Of a stretch of 64,000 nucleotides of DNA, positions 38,501-49,700 are shown in pieces. A program made the position numbers and the translations under genes. The stretch's first letter is position 1. Each line of letters starts with the position of its first letter. Source of the stretch: Amaranthus tricolor (Eukaryota; Streptophyta; Magnoliopsida; Caryophyllales; Amaranthaceae); NCBI RefSeq assembly GCF_026212465.1, contig NC_080050.1:29004570-29068569 (forward strand), in the 5' to 3' direction. The notes beneath the pieces were generated by a model. The model made no database searches and had not been told where the DNA came from. It was given only the letters and a program-made list of their open reading frames with translations.

Positions 38501-41500
38501 TATCGCTATTTGAACAATCTTTCTTCTTATGTTATTTAACTCCGTTTTGTTTTTTGGAAACCGCTTTCTCAGCCTTATCTAGTCAAGGGAAGTGTCAGGA
38601 TGCTGTGGCACAGATCGGGCTTCATAGCTTTATGGGAATTTGTGGAGGAGAATATTGACCGAACAAAATTTTCTGATGATCTGACTACAAACAGTGAGAA
38701 CCATTGTGAGCGAAAGTGGGGGGCCATGGTCGTTATTAAAACTCTTCAGTTCTTGCCATCCGTGATTGCAGCAGCGTTGAGAGAAACAACTCATAGTTCC
38801 GATCAATCAACTTCCACTGGCTCTATAGAACCAGTCATCCATGGAAATATGCTGCACATTGCACTTGTGGGGGTGAATAACCAGATGAGCTTGTTGCAGG
38901 ATAGGTAAATAAGACTAGCCTGTAACATATGGTTGATAATCTTTATTATGTAACAGTGTGCTTCTAATGTCCTTTATTTCTAAGGACTATATTAAAGTAC
39001 ACTTCTTGTTCATGTGATGTTGATGTTGATAATTGCTACCGGGTCAACCGAAAACAACCTCTTTGTTATCACTTCACCCGACTTCAAAATAGACCTGTAG
39101 TTATCACTTCACCCGACGACCTATTTGAGAGGTGTCCAAAATAGACCCGACGACCTGATATTCATCCGATCTTATAACTTCACCCGACTTCAAAATAAAT
39201 TTAAAATTATATAAAAATCAATGTGGACACAAAATCCGATTTCAATCCGACCCGAAACAGTTGACCTGAAATCAACCCAATGACCCAAATGAACACCTGT
39301 AGTTATCACTAACAAGGGTTAGGTTGTGTACATCAAACCTCTCAAATCCTGCTTAGGTGGGAGGTTGTCAATGGCATTGTGGTAACGGGAATGTGTGTGC
39401 TATGTACATGGTGCATCTATTCTTATACTTATGTTGAGTTTTTTGGATCAAATATAAAGAGCTTATCTTTTGTATTTTTTTGATGTGGTGTAGTGGTGAT
39501 GAAGATCAGGCTCAAGAGAGAATCGATAAGTTGGCCAAAATTCTGAGAGAGCAAGAAGTGAGTTCAGCCCTTCGTGCGGTTGGTGTTGGTGTGATTAGTT
39601 GCATCATACAGAGAGATGAAGGGCGAACTCCGATGAGGCATTCATTCTATTGGTCAACAGAAAAACAGTACTATAGTGAGGAGCCTTTACTACGTCATTT
39701 GGAACCTCCTCTGTCTATGTATCTCGAGCTGGTAAGAGTCTCTGAACCGATTGCCTTTCTTCTGCTTGTTATTTGTGTTACATTTCGACTTAAGTCTAAT
39801 TTACATCGTGTACTTTTGTTATTCAAAGCACGTTAAATGATACTTCCTTTGTTTTCTTACTTGCACCCAAACACCTTTTTACGCAGTCCAATGCGTTTGT
39901 TGGCTACTTTTATCTAGAATTATACTCAGCTAAAAATTATAAAATTTGATATTATGAAAGTATCCGACGAGACAAATAAAACAAGATTCCATATGACAAT
40001 GTTTATTTCTCGTTTAATAGCCGCAATATGTAAAATACTATCGAATGATGAATAGTATAAAATATGGTTTGGAAAAAACGGAGGAAGTATAATTATGCAG
40101 CCAAAACTGATGGGTTCTAACTTTTCGTCGAATCAGGACAAGCTTAAGGGTTATGAAGATATCAAATATACTCCTTCCCGTGATCGTCAATGGCATCTTT
40201 ACACGGTTATTGATAAACCATTCATTCGGAGGATGTTTTTGAGAACCCTTGTAAGACAACCCATCTCCGAGTTCACAGGCGTCGAACTAAGCACTCTTGA
40301 AACACAAAAGCCTATCTCTTTTACTTCAAGAAGCATCCTAAGGTCCTTAACAACCGCCATGGAGGAGTTGGAGCTCAATGCACATAGTGCTTCTCTAAAA
40401 CCCGATCACGCTCATATGTACTTGTACATTGTCCGAGAGCAACAAATATATGATCTTGTGCCGTATCACAGGTATCTATTGCTGCGTGCCTCATTTTTTT
40501 GGTTTGTTATAGGTCATGAATACACCTTATTCTTAGAAGAAACTTCTTTCGGCCAATTGTTTTCAGGGAGGTGAACGTAGATTACCAACAAGAAGAGGCT
40601 CCTGTTCAATTCTTTTTGGAAGATCTCGCGCATGAAATCCACAGTCTCGCTGGTGTAAGGATGCATAAACTAAATGTTTGTGAGTGGGAAGTGAAACTTC
40701 GGATATCATCTCCCGGGAAAGCTAATGGTTTATGGAGGGTGGTGGTTACAAATGTGACTGGTCAGACCTGTTCGGTACATGTAAGTTATAATTTTGAGAA
40801 CCTCTTTTTTAATCTAGTCACAGTTTTAATTTTTCATAAACTCTTGTATGAGACGGTCTCATCGTGAGACACGCCCCATACTTGGATTAAATAGCCCAAT
40901 AATAGAAACTTTTAGCATAATGGACCTTTTGTATAGACTCGTCTCACGGTGAGACGGTCTCGTACAAGAGGGGCTGTTAATTTTAGCTTTTTATCGATAA
41001 ATTTGGTCTCATACAAGAGGGGCTGTTAATTTTAGCTTTTTATCGGTAAATTTGGCATAGTACATAGTTTTGACTTTTGAGAGGTGAGTCTACGTGACAA
41101 CGGATATTTAATTGAGTACAATGCTGCGTAATCCAAATATGATATAAAAGGGTGTGGCATAGTGATTGAGCATTCTGTTTTCTTTTCAATGGGAAGTTAA
41201 AGGTCTAAACCTTGGTATAATTTACTTCAATGATGTATTGGAGAAAACAATTAAACTAGAAAATGGGGAAAACAATTTACCTTTCAAACGTTTTCCGCCA
41301 AAACAAGCATTCCCAAATACATTTCGTAGCATCTACAAAGGCAGAGGTATTGCAATGGAACTACAGATCCTCCGTTCTTCAATGTAGAAAAGTATATAAT
41401 TCTTTTTTGCACGATATCATTAAGGTTAATTGACCTGTTTTTTCCCTGAAATATAATTTAATTTTTATGCTCTCTAGTTTTTTGTACTACACATGAATAG

Positions 41501-44500
41501 TTTTGCTATGAATGATCATTTTCTTACATTATTGATGCCCAGGTTTATCGTGAATTGGAAGATAGCAACCTACATGAAATGGTCTACCATTCAGTATCTG
41601 TTCACGGCCCCCACCATGGGGTACCTGTGAATGCACCCTATCAACCACTCGGTGGCATCGCCCGTAAGCGACTTCAGGCCATGAAAAGTAGCACAACTTA
41701 CTGTTACGATTTTCCACTGGTACGGAACCCCGTCTTCCCCTTGATAAACTTTGTTGCACATTATTTCATATTCTTTTATCAACCATAACAGCACATAGAC
41801 ACCTTTTGTTTCAGACAAATTTACTTTTTTGACGCTGGTATTTTTAGGCTTTCTCGACTGCCCTGAAGCAATCATGGGCGTCCGAAGCTCCGGATGTGAA
41901 GAAACCCTCGGACAAAGTACTTTTGAAAGTAACTGAGCTAGCATTTGCTGATCCAAAAGGCACATGGGGAACACCGCTTGTTCCAATAAATCGCAAGCCT
42001 GGTATTAACGATGTTGGTATGGTAGCCTGGTGCATGGAAATGTACACCCCTGAGTTCCCTAACGGAAGAACAATAATGGTTGTAGCTAATGATGTTACTT
42101 TCAAGGCCGGATCTTTCGGACCACGAGAAGATGCTTTCTTCCTTGCAGTTACAAATCTTGCTTGCGCGAAGAAACTTCCTCTTATTTATCTGGCTGCAAA
42201 TTCAGGAGCTCGACTTGGTGTTGCTGAAGAGCTAAAATCCTGCTTTAAAGTTGGTTGGTCGGATGAGTCAAACCCCGAGAGTGGATTTCAGTATGTGTAC
42301 TTAACCCCTGAAGATTATGATCGTATAGGATCGTCAGTCATAGCCCACGAGTTAAAACTCGAAAGTGGAGAAAAAAGATGGGTTATAGACACCGTTGTCG
42401 GTAAGGAGGACGGATTAGGTGTCGAGAATTTATCAGGAAGTGGTGCTATAGCCAGTGCATACTCAAGGGCTTACAAGGAAACATTTACTCTGACTTTTGT
42501 AACCGGTAGAACGGTCGGTATTGGTGCCTATCTTGCACGTCTTGGGATGCGTTGTATACAGAGGCTTGACCAGCCTATAATTCTCACGGGTTTTTCTGCG
42601 TTAAATAAACTTCTTGGTCGGGAGGTTTACAGTTCACACATGCAACTTGGTGGACCGAAGATTATGGGCACAAACGGGGTAGTTCATCTTACAGTTTCCG
42701 ATGATCTTGAAGGCATTTCATCTATCTTGAAGTGGCTGAGCTATGTGCCACCCTATGCAGGTGGTGAACTTCCGATTTCTCGGTGTTTAGACCCTCCAGA
42801 AAGACCGGTCGCGTATTTGCCTGAAAATTCTTGTGATCCCCGTGGTGCTATATCTGGTATACTTGACTCCACCGGTAAATGGCATGGCGGTATTTTCGAC
42901 AAGGATAGTTTTGTGGAAACCTTAGAAGGATGGGCACGAACAGTTGTCACGGGAAGGGCCAAACTCGGAGGAATTCCAGTTGGCATAGTTGCCGTTGAGA
43001 CGCAGACTGTTATGCAAGTAATCCCAGCAGATCCCGGTCAACTCGACTCACACGAGAGAGTCGTACCACAAGCAGGGCAAGTATGGTTCCCAGATTCCGC
43101 ATCAAAGACAGCACAAGCGCTGATGGATTTCAACCGGGAAGAACTTCCACTTTTCATTTTAGCTAATTGGAGAGGTTTCTCGGGTGGACAAAGGGATCTC
43201 TTTGAAGGGATCCTTCAAGCCGGATCCACCATTGTCGAAAATCTTAGGACTTATAATCAACCCGTTTTTGTTTATATACCTATGATGGGGGAGCTTCGAG
43301 GAGGCGCATGGGTGGTCGTGGATAGTCGAATTAATTCCGATCATATAGAAATGTACGCCGACCAAACAGCTAAAGGAAATGTGCTTGAACCCGAAGGAAT
43401 GATCGAGATTAAGTTCAGAACCAAGGAACTTCTCGAGTGTATGGGAAGGCTTGATCAACAACTCATCGGTCTCAAGGAAAAACTAGCGGAAGCCAAGAGC
43501 TCTAATTCCTACGATAAAATCGATCCCCTGCAGCAACAAATAAAAGCCCGCGAGAAGCAACTATTGCCTCTATATACTCAGATAGCCACCAAATTTGCCG
43601 AGTTGCACGATACGTCTTTAAGGATGGCTGCCAAAGGAGTCATTAGGGACGTCTTAGAATGGAAAAGCTCGCGTTCGTTCTTTTACAAAAGATTATACAG
43701 GAGAGTTATGGAGGAATCACTCGTCAAGACTGTTCGAGATGCTGCAGGTGAACGGTTGACCCATAAGTCGGCTTTGGAGTTGATCCGGAAATGGTTCAAT
43801 GAGTCGGATATTTCCCGAGAGGCTTCCGATGCTTGGGCTGATGATGCGGCCTTCTTTAAGTGGAAGGAAAATACCGCTAACTACGAGGAGAAGTTGAAAG
43901 AGTTGCGCGTTCAGAAGGTATTGGGTCAGCTGTCGAATATTGGAGATTCGGTAACTAATTTGAGAGCTCTGCCTCAGGGTCTTGCTGCCCTACTTCAAAA
44001 GGTAATCTGATTTATTTTATGTAAATTCTTTGTTACTTTCTCGTTTGGTTCGGATGTTGTTTTTGTAAAGGGTTGGGTCGGCTCAAGATTTAAATGGACC
44101 GGGTCATGTCAAAGTTGGGGTGGGTCAAAGCCTGTTTAAACCTGACCCACTTTAACCCGTTTTTAAAAGTTCATATAATAGTTTTTTGTTTTACTTTATG
44201 GCCCATTGGGTCGACCCACCTATGTATATAATAATATATAAAAATCTAAAATAAAAAGACCTCTAATTCTGATTGCACACAAACTATTTGGGAGATGTTT
44301 TGATATCACACCTCCAATAAACTCGGAAAAACTCAAATTAATTCCTACGATAAACATACATCCTCGATGCCATGTATATATTTCGATATCTACTTGTTTT
44401 GCTATTGACATTTTGCTACGGAGAAGTGACGTTTTAAATTGAACGTAGGTGGATCCATCGAGTCGAGATCAACTAGTGGATGAACTCCGAAAAGTGCTCA

Positions 44501-44505
44501 CTTGA
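26409..44505 (+). CDS. ACC1/ACC2-like: Homomeric acetyl-CoA carboxylase, with candidate plastid leader
   Basis: Carboxylates acetyl-CoA to malonyl-CoA for fatty-acid synthesis or elongation. Thirty-three coding exons: 26409-26524, 26878-26901, 29033-29453, 30056-30262, 30341-30502, 30954-31046, 31176-31271, 31397-31570, 32244-32337, 32432-32619, 32718-32768, 32857-32896, 33573-33697, 33794-33910, 34176-34250, 34354-34410, 34528-34632, 35570-35656, 35770-35961, 36034-36222, 36609-36719, 36803-36889, 36972-37148, 37675-37752, 37830-37952, 38039-38308, 38573-38904, 39494-39731, 40137-40471, 40567-40780, 41543-41719, 41848-44001, 44449-44505. All are in phase. Starting at ATG 29100 gives 2252 residues (Arabidopsis ACC1 is about 2254); starting at 26409 gives 2321. 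Order: biotin carboxylase with GGGGKGIRK (about 233-241, short form), biotin carrier with EVMKM (biotinyl Lys715, codon 35887-35889), central region, carboxyltransferase (about 1560-2200; [20 protein letters not shown]). The first two exons are less certain than the rest. Confidence 0.95.
26878..26901 (+). CDS. Candidate 24-nt micro-exon of the ACCase leader
   Basis: Flanked by CTGTTTCAG on the left and GTGAGATT on the right, both good splice sites. Completes a Ser codon and encodes IPHKAGF plus the first two bases of Arg, which the exon at 29033 finishes. Phase agreement at both junctions is the main support. Confidence 0.6.
27363..27480 (+). promoter_or_regulatory. Candidate internal promoter in ACCase intron 2
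   Basis: A G-box/ABRE-type CACGTGGC at 27363-27370 is followed by AAATAAAT, then by a pyrimidine-rich block at 27435-27480 (CCTCCTTCTTCCTCC..CTTCTCTTCTTG) typical of plant transcription starts and 5' leaders. A possible donor CATACAG|GTATTC lies near 27851, which could splice to the exon at 29033. This would yield an mRNA starting translation at 29100 without the leader. Motifs are seen; promoter function is inferred. Confidence 0.5.
28476..28612. repeat. GAGACGG-family MITE copy in ACCase intron 2
   Basis: Starts ATTCTTGTGAGAGACGGTCTC and ends GAAAGACGGTCTCTCAGTAG. The centre has GGGTTAAATAGCCCAA..TATTAGCATA, almost the same as the copy at 40843-40972. Confidence 0.75.
29925..29975 (+). pseudogene. 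Shadow copy of part of ACCase exon 4 inside intron 3
   Basis: GAGCGACTTGACGCAGTTTG..GGGGACATGCGT closely resembles the true exon segment at about 30070-30107 (CGAGTTGACGCAGTTTGGCC). It is followed by AATTTGTTATATGAGATTAC..TTTATAGCC, which resembles the first 45 bases of the same intron (29455-29500). This is a small internal rearrangement or conversion tract, not a usable exon. Confidence 0.65.
33240..33478. mobile_element. CATAGTG-type MITE in an ACCase intron
   Basis: Ends CCATAGTGTAAAAAC and TTTTTACACTATGG are perfect inverted repeats over 13 bases. The interior has CCGTTACCGCATCACCG-like repeats. Flanks ATAGAG / ATAGAC are a near-duplication. 239 bp and non-coding. Confidence 0.85.
34926..35074. 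mobile_element. CATAGTG-type MITE, shorter copy in an ACCase intron
   Basis: Ends CATAGTGCAAAATC and ATATTTTGCATTATG. Flanks AATCAAGGT and AACAAAGGT agree at 7 of 9 positions, as a decayed 9-bp duplication would. 149 bp, with GTGGTCA/CGTGGTA words inside. Confidence 0.6.
36293..36507. mobile_element. CATAGTG-type MITE in an ACCase intron
   Basis: Ends CCATAGTGTAAAAAC and TTTTTACACTATGG, identical to the copy at 33240-33478. Flanked by GATG on both sides. 215 bp, with interior GTTACCGCATCATCG-type words. Confidence 0.85.
37321..37446 (+). mobile_element. SINE-like copy 2 in an ACCase intron
   Basis: Contains 'caagggactttttggccgcattcttcattatgggtatgaattgccgcc' in order, then CCCTCCCCAGACCCTGATCA and GATTGGGTATGATGATGAT as a 3' tail. 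Short trinucleotide tails like this are typical of plant SINEs. Confidence 0.6.
38371..38505 (+). mobile_element. SINE-like copy 3 in an ACCase intron
   Basis: Same module as at 37321-37446, about 1 kb away in the same orientation. The tail reads ACTGGGTATGATGAGGATGA followed by TTATTATTA. Confidence 0.6.
39030..39300. repeat. CACCCGACTTCAAAATAGACC repeat block in an ACCase intron
   Basis: The words TATCACTTCACCCGACTTCAAAATAGACC and TATCACTTCACCCGACGACC recur several times in direct order, mixed with GACCCGAAAC-type words. Unclassified dispersed repeat. Confidence 0.5.
40843..40972. repeat. GAGACGG-family MITE copy in an ACCase intron
   Basis: Starts CTCTTGTATGAGACGGTCTC and ends GTGAGACGGTCTCGTACAAG, inverted relative to each other. 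The centre has GGATTAAATAGCCCAATAAT. A 36-bp piece just after it (GTTAATTTTAGCTTTTTATCG) is tandemly duplicated. Confidence 0.8.
44071..44220. repeat. GGGTC/GACCC foldback block in the last ACCase intron
   Basis: GGGTTGGGTCGGCTC..GGACCGGGTCATG on the left and CCCATTGGGTCGACCCACC on the right, with GTGGGTCAAAGCCTGTTTAAACCTGACCCAC between. It looks like a small GC-biased MITE end pair; exact ends not resolved. Confidence 0.45.
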
Positions 44506-46037
44506 TTTGGGGACCGTTGATGGTGAAGTGAAACCTTCTTGGTTTCATCATGGTAGAAATTATTATTAGGCAAATCTATAATTCTAGTTAAATCAATTGT
44601 ATTAGACAATAGTATTGAACTAATTTATTTAATTAAATTGTATAAATAGGAGACCTTGAATTCATTTGAATTAAGTGGCTTATGCTTGCATTATTTTGTA
44701 TTGATTCAAATAATAATTTACATATTTTTGATTATTAATAATGGTAAATCCTCAAAGTTTGAGGGGGTTGTTTCTAGTTTTTCCTACATTGAAATCAAGG
44801 ACAAAATGGATAGTTGAGGAACTACTCAATGGGTAGTGGCAATGGTGTTTATACACTTGTCTTAAAAATGAATGATATAAGTATAGAAAATCAACAATAA
44901 CGTTAGAACCTTAATCTCTAAAGATTATGGTTGGCTATATTAACCAATATATCAGTTCTAATGGTCGTTCACATAAATTCTTCTTATCCCGATCACACTA
45001 GATTCGCTAAAGTTATCATGTTTCATTATCTCAATAAGTTTGTTGGATTTCATTATGTGCTTGTAAGTTTCACCTTTTACACCTTTCATATCTCCTTTTC
45101 TCCTTTTCCTTTTATGTGGTTACTCATTTTCTACTCTATTAATCTTGTCTATTATTTATTTCTAATTATTTGATGTACAATAAATTTATTTTAACAATTA
45201 TACTCAATAATTAGATTTATTTTAAAATAAATAATATATGAGTTTCGAAAATTATATTACTATTTACATTTTCCCCATTTAGAAATATAAAGAATTTCAA
45301 ATGTTTTGTTAAATCATTAGAACTTCATTTTAAATATATTTTAATCACACACATTTTCAATTGTGCCTTCAAATTCAAAGTCTTGCATTTCAACTTTTAA
45401 ACTTATTGAAATTTTGGATGTTTATATAACTTGACTTAATAAAATTCAAAAATTATTTTCTTTATTTCTTTAATTTTGCTACATAATATACAAAAAAATT
45501 TCACCGTAACTTTTGCTATGCAGCAAAATCATAGAGTCAGATGATCAAGTAATAATTTGCACAACTTACAAGATCAAATTACTAACTATGACAGTCACAA
45601 TTCACACTACATGAGAATGGATCGATAATTTCCTTAGCTTAATTTATATTCCATTGAAGAGGATGCCAACTAGTTTCATCGATAAAATTATACGCCATAT
45701 ACTAAAATATTTAAAATCACGGATCGAATCTCATCTAAGTCACCGGCTTACCCGGCTTCCAAGCTTAGCCTTATTATGCTACACACTCACTCATTTCTTG
45801 TTACATATAACCATACAAAACAAGCCATACATGATACATTCTAGTATTAGCAACCTCATCATAAATACTTGCATATTTCCCGAACAATGTAACATGATTT
45901 ACTAATTTCCTAATAAATCACGAATTAAAAAAGCGAATTATGATTGATTTTGGGCTTTTGGAACCATTTTAAGCAAATTGTGATTCAAAAGACAAATTAA
46001 CTGGCGAATTATGTTACACTGTTCCAGAACTTGACGA
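44506..46037. other. ACCase 3' UTR and spacer to the convergent sulfate transporter
   Basis: The first ~200 bp likely hold the ACCase 3' UTR. The rest is AT-rich with no recognised gene. The two genes converge here (ACCase plus strand, transporter minus strand). Confidence 0.6.
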
Positions 46038-46694
46038 TCAAGCATCTTCGACGACTTTAGGAGAACAAGAATGAACAGCATGAGCAACTGTAAGATAAAT
46101 GTTGTCTTCCCCAATTAAGGTAGTGAAATCAGATGCATGTAGCTTTTCAATTACCAATGGCCCTGGATTTGCCAAAGCAAGCTGCATCATCACATAAAGA
46201 TAGAACAAGTAGCTAGTATCAGATTCTCTTTCAATGTTATATGTTGATATTTCCTTAAACAAGCTCCATTCTTTTGTTGATACCAAAATACTACTTTCTC
46301 TGTTCCATTATACATGCAACTGATTGCAACATTTTCCGTACAATATGTCACAATCAGCTATATGTATTTAAAAAAAGAGATAATATACGTTAGGCTGTGA
46401 TAATTCATCACATAATCACCTCGTGGACACATAGTACACCTGTGGGCACGGGTCCACAAACCCACAAATAGTGAGCATCGACTTGCTTACATACTTAATG
46501 AGGTTCATTCTTTACCAATATGGTATTAAGAGGATTAGCCACTTAGCATTATATACAAGTTCACAATCCATTATTTTAGTGATATGGGATCTTCCACACA
46601 TGTGAAGTATTTCACAACTCATTTTAAATGCAACTGATTGGGATATTTTTTACACAATAAGTTATAATTAACTACAAGTATTTCAGAACGGATG

Positions 46695-46741
<47 letters not shown>

Positions 46742-49700
46742 CCTGAACATTTCTTTTTTGTAAACTTTTGTATAGCTCTTCTAAAGCATGTATGCCACTG
46801 GTATCAATATCAGTCACAGCTGCATGGATATCAAGTTTGATATTATTTGGTCATTACTTTTAAGCATGTGTTAGTTTGTATCAGAATTTCGAAATTTATA
46901 AGTCATTTGCTATTTATAATTTTTTTTTTTAAAAATGCCGGGTTTATGATTTTGTAGAATTTAAATCGATATTTAAATTAAAAAAATTATAATTGATGGT
47001 TAATTTTAAAATTAACCACTATATAATTTCGCTTACGTGACATCTCGACTACTAGAAACTGGATTCTTGGTCTGTATAGTTTTTTTCTTTTCTCTTCTTC
47101 ATCAACAAGCCATCTCAATATCCTGTAACACAAAAACCATCATAATATTCATCAAGAACACTAGATTACGTTACATACAATGATGGATCTTCATCTGTAA
47201 GTTAAAGAGATTAAAGTTATTTTTTTTTCGTAAAAGGAAATTAGGGTGATCAAAATTCAAACTCCTAACATCCCGTTTAAAATTTAAACTCTTAAGCAAT
47301 AAACCACATATTTTATTCTACAAATTGGACGACATTTTAGTTTAACAAAATGATCCAAAAATTATCAAGGGGGCCTAGCCCTTTTGGGCCCTAAGAAAAA
47401 TACGTCGTTGACTAAATACTTTGTCATTTAAATATCTAACTATTGATTCAATACTTACAAGGTGAATTCAGAATACTTCTATAGAATAAGCCGAACACTG
47501 ATCTCTAATAAGTATAGAATCAATTTAGCTCTCATTTTTTGTATTATATGTTACACAGTTTAATATTTATAGCGATTTCAATCAAATGATCTGGTCATAA
47601 CCTAGGTAGGCCCAAGCCTATATGTCTGGCCATTACGAAATGCTTTTTTCTTAGGCATTTGCCAAGGCAAAGTTCAAAAGGATTGTACATACGCAATCTA
47701 ATCATTGTAATGATAAAGAAAGATAAAAGTTAGTTAACTAACCTCTCCTTGATGTAATTTGAATTGGAGAAATAGATAGCTGAATCCACTCTGATAATCA
47801 ATATTCCAGGAACATTAGCAGCTTCTGGATATTGCTGAAGATTTCTATAAATAGATGAGCCTGAAAGGTTGCCTAAAAGAGCAGTCCTTGGCCTAGTTAC
47901 TTGCAGGAGGATTTTTGCAAATGATATAGCAACCTGTTGTTAAACAACATCAACATACTTCTACAAGGGAAATATATTGGGTATGTTCGGCGTAAGTTAG
48001 TTGTTAGTTGCCAAATAATTGTTGCTGTACAATTGTAGTTGCTAGATATTTAGTTATATTTGGTAAAATTACCGATTAAGGTAGCTATTTGGAATATAAT
48101 TTATTGTGAAAAATCTGAAAACTGTTACTTTTGATTTTGGAATGCTATAAGTAGTCACTGGGGCCTCAAACATCAGGTTAAACTTTTGGTTGAGTTTATT
48201 TCTTGACATAATATCAGGAGCCTACATGACGGAAGGTCACTGGTTCGAATCTCATTCACCCCTCATTTCGAAGTGGAATATATCGCGCCAAGTATAAGAA
48301 GAGTTTATGCTGCATTCAAACTTTTAGCCCAAAGGGTTTTCGTGTGAAAGGGCGTGTTAGAGTGTATAACATATATCGGAGCCTCAACCATCAGCTTAAC
48401 CTTTTAATTGAGCTGGTTCCTTGACAGTAACGTTTTGAAAACAACTACTTACATCACTAAATGTAACTGTTACTTAAACTGTTACGCCGATCATGCCCAA
48501 TACAAGCTAACAATAAGCAAAAATGTTTCACAGAGTACACTTACAGCAATCAGAAGGCCAATCTCAACAGATGCGAAAATCACACCAAAAAAAGCGCCCA
48601 TACAAGCAACGAAATCGAACTTGTCGATCTTCCATATGAGAATAGCAGCCTCGTAATCGATCAGGTTGATTACGGCTGATATAATAATGGACGCGAGTAT
48701 GGCATTTGGTGTGTACTTGAAGAGCGGAGTGATGAATAACAACGTTACGAATACAATGAACGACATAACAATGTTTGAGACTGCTGTTTGACAGCCCGCT
48801 ACATAATTCACTGCAGATCGAGAAAACGATCCTGCGATACATATGTAAACTCCGAATTCAGCTTCTTAATAAACACTAATCCGAACCATTCATTAATCTA
48901 TAGTATGTACTTTTTACCTGTGGCGACATAACAGGATGTCATTGATCCAACAACATTCATTGCCCCAAGAGCGACCATTTCTTTGTTGCCATCGAGTTGA
49001 TAGTCTTTCATAGCCGCGAATGTTCTTCCTATTGCTGTCGCTTCCTGTGAACAAAACCCGAGTTTGAAGTACACACGACACAAGCCACAGACTAGTAAAG
49101 ACTGATGTTTTGAAGAGAATGACTTACGGTTAGAGCGATCATGCCAGCCACAGCTCCGATTTTAAAACCTCTAAGCAGATTCTCTCCTGATAAATATAGT
49201 TGATGAACTGATGATGGGTTAAGCCCTTTTTCCAAGTGATTCACCTATATTATTAGTCATAGTCATAGTCAGCAACCCAATATTCCGCACAATTTAGGGT
49301 ACGATTTACAATACTTTAGTTTCAAACTATAGTAAACTAGTGAATCGTCATGTTAGATCAGGTATACTTGTCGTTCATGCAGACGATGCTTGTTACCATG
49401 AGTCAAGCAGAAATAACCTCTCTGTTGTACACAAGTCGGGTTTAATTTATGTGACCCCACAATTAACGTAATGGAGTGTTTCTTTGGTTTTACAAGAACC
49501 GATGCAACAAGTGTACCTTTTGCTTCGATCACCTTACAACCAAAGCAAAAGGGCGATGCAAAAGACCGTTTATGTACTAGTGCGATGTGTATCACGACAA
49601 ATAGAGGCAAGTCGACTTACGATTGCTACTCCTTTCTTATCAGCACGAGTTATAAACACGAAAAGAGTGGAGAGAATGACCGAAACCAATGGAGCGATTG

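Noticed and set aside
42753..43461. Antisense frames inside the large ACCase carboxyltransferase exon
   Set aside because: Shadows of a strongly conserved sense coding exon; no family resemblance.
48235..48262. tRNA-like TGGTTCGAATCTC B-box motif
   Set aside because: Part of the TRIM internal region shared with the copy at 50934-51229; no cloverleaf can be drawn around it.
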